A stretch of DNA of 64,000 nucleotides from Cryobacterium lactosi (GTDB taxonomy: Bacteria; Actinomycetota; Actinomycetes; Actinomycetales; Microbacteriaceae), in assembly GCF_004403945.1 (NCBI RefSeq), contig NZ_SOHM01000012.1:146064-210063 (forward strand), read 5' to 3'. Numbering within the stretch: the stretch's first letter is position 1; every line of letters starts with the position of its first letter. Made by a program: the position numbers and the translations under genes. Positions 58,726-64,000 of the stretch are shown one piece after another. Under the pieces are notes generated by a model, which saw only the letters and a program-made list of their open reading frames with translations, was not told the DNA's origin and did not search any database.

Positions 58726-59547
58726 ATGACTTCACCCCAAACTTGGATGATTACCGGTGCGAATCGCGGGCTGGGTCGGGCCCTCACTCTCGCCGCACTC
58801 GAGGCCGATCACGCTGTGGTTGCAACCGTGCGAGGCGCGCACTCGCTCCCTGAACACAAGCGCTTAGAAATACAGCAGCTCGACGTTCGCGACCGGCTTG
58901 GTGCCTTCGCCGCTGTTGCGGGAGCCGTAGCCAGATTCGGGCGGCTTGACGTGCTTGTGAACAATGCCGGGTACGGACACATCGGCGCGGTTGAAGAGGC
59001 CACCGAGGAAGAAGCACGCACCGTCTTCGACACTGATCTTCTCGGCCCGCTGTGGCTTAGCCAGGCCGCGATACCGATCATGCGCGCCCAAGGAGTTGGG
59101 CACATCGTTCAGATCTCGACAGTCGGAGCCGTGGGGACCATGCCGACACTGGGACTTTACAACGCGGCGAAATGGGGCCTCGAAGGGTTCAGCGAGGCAA
59201 TGGCTGCCGAGGTCGGTCGATTCGGTATCCGTGTGACCATCGCCGAACCCGGCGCGATCGACACTGACTGGGCCGGCGGGAGCATGCGATTCAGCTCGCC
59301 GGTTGCCGCCTACGACGACCTACGAACCGAATTGTTCGGTTCTGCAATCGTGCCTTGGCCGGCAGCGGAAGCCAGCGGAGGAACACCACCCGAAAAGGTA
59401 GCGGCCGAAATTCTTGCCCATGTCCGGGAGCTTAGCGACCCGCGGCTCCGTCTACTTATTGGCGACGACGCTCCGGGACAAGTTGAGGCGGCGCTGAAAC
59501 TCCGTCACGAGGATTACGCGCGAGACCCCCGATTCCACAGCCGCTAG
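58726..59547 (+). CDS. SDR oxidoreductase
   Basis: 273 aa. TGANRGLGRALTLAALEA near 10, NNAGYGHIG near 83, STVGAVG catalytic Ser, YNAAKWGLEGFSEAMAAEV with the Tyr-x-x-x-Lys near 146, then PGAIDTDWAGGSM. The long variant with a C-terminal RLLIGDDAPGQVEAAL segment is common in TetR-controlled actinobacterial SDRs. TVRGAH after beta-2 suggests NADP(H). Substrate unknown. Confidence 0.94.
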   Translation: MTSPQTWMITGANRGLGRALTLAALEADHAVVATVRGAHSLPEHKRLEIQQLDVRDRLGAFAAVAGAVARFGRLDVLVNNAGYGHIGAVEEATEEEARTVFDTDLLGPLWLSQAAIPIMRAQGVGHIVQISTVGAVGTMPTLGLYNAAKWGLEGFSEAMAAEVGRFGIRVTIAEPGAIDTDWAGGSMRFSSPVAAYDDLRTELFGSAIVPWPAAEASGGTPPEKVAAEILAHVRELSDPRLRLLIGDDAPGQVEAALKLRHEDYARDPRFHSR

Positions 59548-59590
59548 GTAAGGAGCTACGACCGTCCCGCAAGCCGGACCTCCTTCGGGC

Positions 59591-59689
59591 GTGCGCACGG
59601 AGACTGACGGTTTCGACACTGCCCGATTGCGACGGTACCCGTTCGACTGGCCCGACTTCAAGCCCGATGACGGGGCGTCAACCAAGTGA
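59591..59689 (+). CDS. Possible small soluble peptide
   Basis: VRTETDGFDTARLRRYPFDW, then PDFKPDDGASTK and stop: 32 aa with normal codon use. AAGGAG lies 37-43 nt upstream, too far for this GTG. Its stop overlaps the start of the next small frame (AAGTGATCG). Could be a gene tail or a genuine small ORF. The whole 327-bp gap 59548-59874 holds only these two frames. Confidence 0.3.
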   Translation: MRTETDGFDTARLRRYPFDWPDFKPDDGASTK

Positions 59690-59784
59690 TCGCGCTCCTG
59701 GGGGTGGGCGCCGCAGTGCTGGTTTTGTCCTTGGGCGCGGTCGGGGTCAGAGTGGTCGTCGCTGGCATCACAGCACTGGCATGA
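59686..59784 (+). CDS. Possible small single-TM peptide
   Basis: VIALLGVGAAVLVLSLGAVG then VRVVVAGITALA and stop: 32 aa, almost entirely hydrophobic, starting in a GTGA overlap with the preceding frame. Such pairs resemble small membrane subunits, but no family is recognised. Confidence 0.3.
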   Translation: MIALLGVGAAVLVLSLGAVGVRVVVAGITALA

Positions 59785-59874
59785 AGGCGGTCACCGTTGC
59801 CCTGACTCGGCGTCTGTCAAAGCGCGAGTTGTCGTGCACAATATCGAGCCAATCAACCTTCAAGGAGATCATCT

Positions 59875-60345
59875 GTGGAACCGCTCATTGTCCTCTTGGC
59901 CGTTACGTTCGGTCTGCTCCTGATTGGAGCTTTCGGAGTACGCGCGCTGCGTCGCATCCCGACAGCCCTCAGAGGGGGCCTGTCCGCAATGTTCACGCTC
60001 ACCGGCGTCTCCCATTTCATTGGCATGCGAGAAGAAATGATCGCCATGGTTCCGGACGTGGTGCCGTCACCTGAGATCGCCGTAACGCTCACAGGGGTGG
60101 CAGAGTTGGCTGGTGCGATCGGGCTACTCATCCCGCGCCTTGCCTTACCCGCCGCGAGCGGGCTCGCTCTTCTGCTCATCGGCGTGTTCCCCGCGAATGT
60201 GGCATTGGCACTGTCCGACCAGCCGCTGCCCTGGTTCGACCAACTATTGTGGCGGGCACTTCTGCAGTTGATTTTCCTCGCTGCCACGACGACCGTGGTG
60301 ATCGATCGGTACCGAGCCTGGCGCTCGTCCCGCAGGTCCTCCTGA
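59875..60345 (+). CDS. DoxX-like family membrane protein
   Basis: 156 aa from GTG with AAGGAGATC upstream. Four TM helices; ALRGGLSAMFTLTGVSHFIGMREEMIAMVPDVVPSPEIAVTLTGVAELAGAIGLLIPRLALPAASGLALLLIGVFPANVALALS matches the DoxX-like pattern (FxxxGxxHFxxxxxxxxMVP, GxxELxGAxGLL, FPANI). Probably a quinone- or redox-linked membrane protein. Stands alone, 327 bp after the SDR. Confidence 0.9.
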   Translation: MEPLIVLLAVTFGLLLIGAFGVRALRRIPTALRGGLSAMFTLTGVSHFIGMREEMIAMVPDVVPSPEIAVTLTGVAELAGAIGLLIPRLALPAASGLALLLIGVFPANVALALSDQPLPWFDQLLWRALLQLIFLAATTTVVIDRYRAWRSSRRSS

Positions 60346-60392
60346 GCTGTCTCAATGGTCTCCGCTGACCCCACAAGATCTGGCCCAATGTC

Positions 60393-60638
60393 ATGGTGAT
60401 GAATCGACCGGCGCGCTTTGGTGGCCGTCGACGTGGCTTGAAGTCGGACTCGACGGCCCTTGCTGACGCGTTCGCGGACGATCCGTGGGCGGGGTACGTT
60501 CTCGGAACCTCGGGCCGCAATCGACAGCGCGCACTGGCACGGCTGATGAGTGTTCCTGTTGCATACGCCGCGTTACATGGACGGCAGGGCAAATGCTGGG
60601 CAGCGTTTGAACTGCCCAGGTCAGAGATATTGAGATGA
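60393..60638 (+). pseudogene. N-terminal fragment of a GNAT-like acetyltransferase
   Basis: LADAFADDPWAGYVLGTSGR...RLMSVPVAYAALHGR resembles the first 60 residues of GNAT proteins that begin with an AxAFxxDPxxxxVxG helix. After HGR the reading decays and stops; no acetyl-CoA motif is present. Confidence 0.45.
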
Positions 60639-61202
60639 CCAAGAGAGCTGCAGCAGGTAGCGCCCAGTGCCATAAGGGGCGAGAGCTATTGGGAACATCC
60701 TGCGTGTTCGACATGAGCCCATGCTGTGATCGCTTCCTTGCGAAGGTCGGCATGCTCGACTGTCCTGTATCCCTACCGGATGCGAGGCCGGGCCAGATGC
60801 AAGACAAATCACCCGCCGCTCGTTGCTTGAACAGCCGATCTCCCGCGTCTTGTATCCCATGGGTTTCGAGCCAATTAGGTTACGAGACACGTCACGTAGT
60901 GACGCTTACCCAGACGTTGGCCCGGGCAATGGTCAGCGGCAGCGGAAGCAGCCCTTCTAAGGAACGGAGGGATCCTTGCCGGTAGTCCGAATCAAGAGAT
61001 TTCTAACCCGCTCGGACTCTCCGTTACCTCCCGTAGCGGGCAGCCCGAAGGGATCAGGTGGTAGCTGTCGTCGATGAAGGAGGCGGTGGAAAACCCGTAC
61101 GACGGTTCCCTTGATCGAATGGAACAGTTCGCTCACGTTGCGCATCTGGTGCCCCCTCGTGTGACGCTCGGCTATAGGTGCAGTGTATGAGCAGAGAGGG
61201 TG
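60639..61202. other. Intergenic stretch with one 42-bp repeat
   Basis: 564 bp. Apart from the repeat at 60847 I see no gene, RNA or operator. Short frames here have poor codon use. Confidence 0.5.
60847..60888 (+). repeat. 42-bp dyad repeat, copy 3
   Basis: GTCTTGTATCCCATGGGTTT...AGGTTACGAGAC; matches copy 1 at most positions. Confidence 0.8.
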
Positions 61203-61721
61203 TTACGGTCGGGGCAATACAGATTCTTTCGGGCTTTCGAGGTTCCGAGCTCGAGCGGCTTTCGCACCTCGCGCATCTCGAATCCCATGGGATATGGGGC
61301 GCTTCGGTTGCGAGACACCTCTTCCAAGACGTGGCTTAGCGGTACTTGCAGGAAACGTTTCTGGAATCGACCGAGGATGGAATGCCAACGACGCTCCGTA
61401 GAGAGTGATGATCGTGCTTCCAAGCCAGACCACCGTCGCGGGCCAATTCGCGTTCTGCACAGTTTGCGGCCCGATCGCGTCGTCAGGAGAGTCGTAGGTG
61501 CAATTCACACCGAGGGGCATGAACGTCCGTTCGCCCGTAACCTCTGTGTTCTCGTAGAACGGACCTCCCGATTCCGGAAGGTGTGTCGAGCGCGTGCACT
61601 GGACGGCCGGATGTTCTATACCGTCAAGGGTAATTCCGAACAAGAATGCGTTGATGGCAAGCAGGCCGAAAACCGCGAAGACGAGAACCCCCGCGAGGCG
61701 CCGAAAGCGTGAAGCCGTCAT
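61203..61721 (-). CDS. Unrecognised membrane protein whose tail reads through a 42-bp repeat
   Basis: 172 aa. TM1 RRLAGVLVFAVFGLLAINAFLFG, an external loop with two cysteines (VQCTRSTHLPESGG; GVNCTYDS), TM2 ATVVWLGSTIITLYGASLAF. After about residue 118 the frame runs into the repeat at 61275-61316 (RLGRGVSQPKRPISHGIRDARG), so the original C-terminus has probably been extended by repeat insertion. No family recognised. Confidence 0.6.
   Translation of the reverse strand: MTASRFRRLAGVLVFAVFGLLAINAFLFGITLDGIEHPAVQCTRSTHLPESGGPFYENTEVTGERTFMPLGVNCTYDSPDDAIGPQTVQNANWPATVVWLGSTIITLYGASLAFHPRSIPETFPASTAKPRLGRGVSQPKRPISHGIRDARGAKAARARNLESPKESVLPRP
61275..61316 (+). repeat. 42-bp dyad repeat, copy 4 (inside gene tail)
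   Basis: ATCTCGAATCCCATGGGATA...CGGTTGCGAGAC. It overlaps the 3' part of the minus-strand membrane protein gene. Confidence 0.8.
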
Positions 61722-61763
61722 CCTGCAACCATATGGGGGGCGAACGCCGAAGAAGTTGCCGCC

Positions 61764-61805
61764 GTCCCAATACTCATGGGATATGAGTCATGTAGGTTGC
61801 GAGAC
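61764..61805 (+). repeat. 42-bp dyad repeat, copy 5
   Basis: GTCCCAATACTCATGGGATA...AGGTTGCGAGAC, between the divergent genes at 61721 and 61884. Confidence 0.75.
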
Positions 61806-61883
61806 ACCTTGGCCTTTTCGCGGTTGCCGACTGGTCACCTCGCTCGGCTACGATGGCGCCACAAATGTGGGGAGTCAGTCGGA

Positions 61884-62780
61884 GTGAGCGGCAATAACGC
61901 GGGCGAGTCACGACCGGGAGCAGATACTGCGGTCACGAGAACCGAGGCAAGTGACCTTCTGAACCGAATCGATCTTGATTCGCATCTCGAATCTCAGCTC
62001 GACGCGAGACTGGGGTCTGTGGGAATGGCTCGGGAACTTCTTGAACAGCGCCGCGGCGGCGTAGATCGTTCCACGGAGGAGCAAGCTCGAGTCGGACAAC
62101 TCGAGCGTCATGTTTACGGACCGAACCCGCCACCGGGCGCCGAAAGCGAGCTGAGCCTACTCCTCGCCACTTTCCGTGATCGTGGCTCCGCACTCGACCG
62201 CGCGGTCCTTACGCTCGCCGGCGGCTCCAAAATCCGAGACGCTACTCCTCTAGTCGCTCCGCCTCCAGCGCCCAGCGTGGTCGGCCACCGACGGAGATTC
62301 CCGCGGTTGCTTCCGGGCGTGCTCGTCGGTGTCAGCGTGATCGCGGTGTGTTCCGTGGCCGGCAACGTCATGCAGGCACTACAGCCACACTCATCCCTCG
62401 AAGTGTTCATCCATCCTGCAGCGCTGCCGTCACCGAACAACGCGATGCTGACACTCACAGGGGTCAACACATTCGAACGAGGACCTGTCCGCTATCTCGG
62501 CAAGGTTGGGAAGACAGAGTACTTCGCCAGCATGACCAGCGGCTTTGGCGAGACGACGGACTTTACCGACGACAGGATCTGCCTGATCGGAATCTACTCG
62601 ACGGGCGAGGAAAGCAGTCGGTGGAGCTGCGTAACCCGCGCTGCATTCGACAAGGCCGGTGTGACACTGACACCAAATGAGGAGAGCGGAACAACGTCCA
62701 CCGCTCAGGCGGCCCCTGTAACAGCCTGGGGCCCAACTGGCGGCCTACGTGAGGTCGTACCGGGTAATCTCAATTCCTGA
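61884..62780 (+). CDS. Unrecognised single-TM protein
   Basis: 298 aa from GTG 61884 (GGGGAG upstream); longer in-frame readings cross a 42-bp repeat and are rejected. The N-terminal cytosolic part has a coiled-coil-like region (ASDLLNRIDLDSHLESQLDARL; ARELLEQRR). One TM helix (LLPGVLVGVSVIAVCSVAGNVM) near 145 is followed by an external domain (LTGVNTFERGPVRYLGKVGKTEYFASMTSGFGE...ICLIGIYSTGEESSRWSCVT) with two cysteines. Codon use is normal. No family recognised. Confidence 0.7.
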   Translation: MSGNNAGESRPGADTAVTRTEASDLLNRIDLDSHLESQLDARLGSVGMARELLEQRRGGVDRSTEEQARVGQLERHVYGPNPPPGAESELSLLLATFRDRGSALDRAVLTLAGGSKIRDATPLVAPPPAPSVVGHRRRFPRLLPGVLVGVSVIAVCSVAGNVMQALQPHSSLEVFIHPAALPSPNNAMLTLTGVNTFERGPVRYLGKVGKTEYFASMTSGFGETTDFTDDRICLIGIYSTGEESSRWSCVTRAAFDKAGVTLTPNEESGTTSTAQAAPVTAWGPTGGLREVVPGNLNS

Positions 62781-62811
62781 CTGAGAAACCTTCGAGGAGC
62801 TCCTTGCGCTG

Positions 62812-62837
62812 GTCTCATAACCTCACGGATGCGAGAC
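62812..62837 (+). repeat. 26-bp dyad repeat, short form (copy 2)
   Basis: GTCTC-ATAACCTCACGGATGC-GAGAC, just past the stop of the gene at 62780. Confidence 0.6.
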
Positions 62838-62904
62838 GCACCCTTCGCCGCCATCAGGTCAATGCTCTTTGCCACGTCGACCTGGTTGTCGGAGAGAAGT
62901 CAGC

Positions 62905-62946
62905 GTTTTGAATCCCATGGGATATGAGGCTCTTGGGTTGTGAGAC
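62905..62946 (+). repeat. 42-bp dyad repeat, copy 6
   Basis: GTTTTGAATCCCATGGGATA...GGGTTGTGAGAC. Central ATCCCATGGGAT is a perfect 12-bp dyad. Confidence 0.8.
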
Positions 62947-63034
62947 TCCACGGCCGAGATAGACCCGTGTCGTTCGCGGAGCGATTTGCAGCAGAATCGG
63001 CGTGGTGGGAGGACGCCTTGACTAGGTTGGTCCC

Positions 63035-63715
63035 ATGCACTTCGCAGACCGTGAACCGATGGACATTCCTCCGCCGCCGACCGTCGACACCGCAGCCGAG
63101 ATGTTTGGGGCGCCAGTGATCGGCTTTCTTGCCCAGCCCTCCCTTTCCGAACTTGGCGTAGGCACTGTCGGCTCCTCCACAAACGGAGGCCCAGCTACCC
63201 CGGAATCGGTGGCTATCAGCTACACCTTGTGGAAGAACCCCATGGATCATGACGATCACGCCAACCTTGCGGACCTTGGAGAGGAGCACTCCCTCGAGCA
63301 GGAGCCGAGCAAGCCGCTGCCGGAATGGATGCTGGAATTCCGAAAACTGGCGAGGTACCCATCCCTATGGGAGGCCGTGATGACGACGAGAATCTTCGAC
63401 ACTGAATGGCAAACCCCCGAGTCGGTTCTAGTCGCGCACACAAACCACATTTTGATGAACACCTTCCGCGAGCAACGGGTCGAGGGCGGGTTCCCCGGGA
63501 ATCTAGATTCGCCCATGACCGAGCGTCACGTCGAGCGCGTGAGCGTTCCGCTAGACGGCGTCAACGCACCCGGCCTGCGCATCGACTCCGATCCACACGT
63601 CTACTCGGTAGGAGCAGATCTCGGCGACCGGATAGTGACTGCGGTGGTGGCGCGCGACTACCTCCCGTACATCACTCTCGCCTTCCAGACTCGAAGCGTG
63701 ACACCACACCCCTAG
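63035..63715 (+). CDS. Unrecognised soluble protein
   Basis: 226 aa, no signal peptide or TM. MHFADREPMDIPPPPTVDTAAEMFGAPVIGFLAQPSLSELGVG...PLPEWMLEFRKLARYPSLWEAVMTTRIFDTEWQTPESVLVAHTNHILMNTFREQRVEGG...VSVPLDGVNAPGLRIDSDPHVYSVGADLGDRIVTAVVARDYLPYITLAFQT. Codon use is normal and the fold looks alpha/beta. No family recognised. Flanked by repeats on both sides. Confidence 0.7.
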   Translation: MHFADREPMDIPPPPTVDTAAEMFGAPVIGFLAQPSLSELGVGTVGSSTNGGPATPESVAISYTLWKNPMDHDDHANLADLGEEHSLEQEPSKPLPEWMLEFRKLARYPSLWEAVMTTRIFDTEWQTPESVLVAHTNHILMNTFREQRVEGGFPGNLDSPMTERHVERVSVPLDGVNAPGLRIDSDPHVYSVGADLGDRIVTAVVARDYLPYITLAFQTRSVTPHP

Positions 63716-63768
63716 GCGGCCTGGCCGCGCCGGGAATTTCGGTGCCACGCATTAAGCAGGCTCCTCCT

Positions 63769-63794
63769 GTCTCGAAATCCTGCCGACGCGAGAC
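63769..63794 (+). repeat. 26-bp dyad repeat, short form (copy 3)
   Basis: GTCTC-GAAATCCTGCCGACGC-GAGAC, 31 bp before the next 42-bp copy. Confidence 0.65.
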
Positions 63795-63824
63795 AAGTCG
63801 CATGCTGGTCGTCGCCTCGGCCGC

Positions 63825-63866
63825 GTCTCGGATCGCATGGGTTATGCGGCAGGTGGGTTGCGAGAC
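63825..63866 (+). repeat. 42-bp dyad repeat, copy 7
   Basis: GTCTCGGATCGCATGGGTTA...GGGTTGCGAGAC. Confidence 0.8.
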
Positions 63867-63926
63867 ATCACTCGGTCTATGCCGTCGGATGCGGAATTTG
63901 TCAAGGTGAATGAGGCCAGCGTGAGT

Positions 63927-64000
63927 TTAGGCGGCTAGTTTCGGTTCGGTCTCCGCGACTGCGGGTTCGGCGGGTTGGTTGATCCAGGCTGGCCCGGGCA
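63927..64000 (-). CDS. C-terminal end of a gene entering from the right edge
   Basis: Minus strand ends PAWINQPAEPAVAETEPKLAA and stop, with high-GC codons. Only about 24 residues are visible. It could be the tail of a transposase, but that is a guess. Confidence 0.4.
   Translation of the reverse strand, partial: PGPAWINQPAEPAVAETEPKLAA

Noticed and set aside
56887..63866. 42-bp repeats as a CRISPR array
   Set aside because: Spacing varies from tens to thousands of bases with genes in between, each unit is internally dyadic, and no cas gene is present.

Overview
The window is high-GC DNA from an actinobacterium. The order Micrococcales, perhaps Microbacteriaceae, is my best guess. The reasons are strong G/C third-codon use, many GTG/TTG starts, two apparently leaderless genes, a LAL-type LuxR regulator, DesK/NarL-type two-component pairs, TAP-like lipoprotein hydrolases and an IS481 transposase remnant. 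I saw no ribosomal or other core operon. It reads as an accessory, regulator-rich stretch: five intact and one broken TetR, three MerR, one MarR, one LacI, one GlxA-type AraC, one LAL LuxR and three response regulators.

Layout. 1-3.9 kb: an operon of an AcoX-like ATP-NAD kinase and two divergent GcvP-like PLP subunits, facing a TetR gene across two tandem operators. 3.9-8.9 kb: septum-formation-type lipoprotein, CPBP protease, MerR, and a small membrane protein/histidine kinase/response regulator operon. A 44-bp composite operator occurs here twice and again at 24.6 kb upstream of a SpoIIM-like gene, whose 5' end is duplicated at 6.4 kb. 8.9-19 kb: secreted hydrolase, two SDRs, MFS, GMC oxidoreductase and a 905-aa LAL regulator. 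A dyad-plus-promoter module with fixed spacing precedes an SDR, the MFS and a membrane gene at 33.6 kb. 19-25.5 kb: TetR/NAD-binding pair, DedA plus two-component system, small-multidrug-export protein and SpoIIM-like protein. 25.5-33 kb: GlxA regulator, quinone reductase, S9 peptidase, second secreted hydrolase with MerR, and an SDR beside a broken TetR.

33.6-38 kb: membrane genes, two TetRs, a GNAT, and a scar of two facing FtsX-like permease fragments. 38-55 kb: SRPBCC, SGNH hydrolase, a two-component pair, MerR coupled to a GPP34 protein, DHA2 MFS/MarR, LacI/MFS and an APC permease. tRNA-3'-end-like repeats lie at both ends of this segment, with a decayed tRNA-like sequence and a frameshifted HTH gene near its right edge. 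55-64 kb: DUF899 protein, transposase remnant with a 15-unit hexamer array, GNATs, TetR/SDR, DoxX and unrecognised proteins. This part is sprinkled with a 42-bp dyad repeat (seven copies, one orientation) and a 26-bp short form.

The genes mostly form small switch modules, a regulator plus one or two oxidoreductases, hydrolases or transporters. In many of them the operator can be seen directly as an inverted repeat in the divergent promoter.
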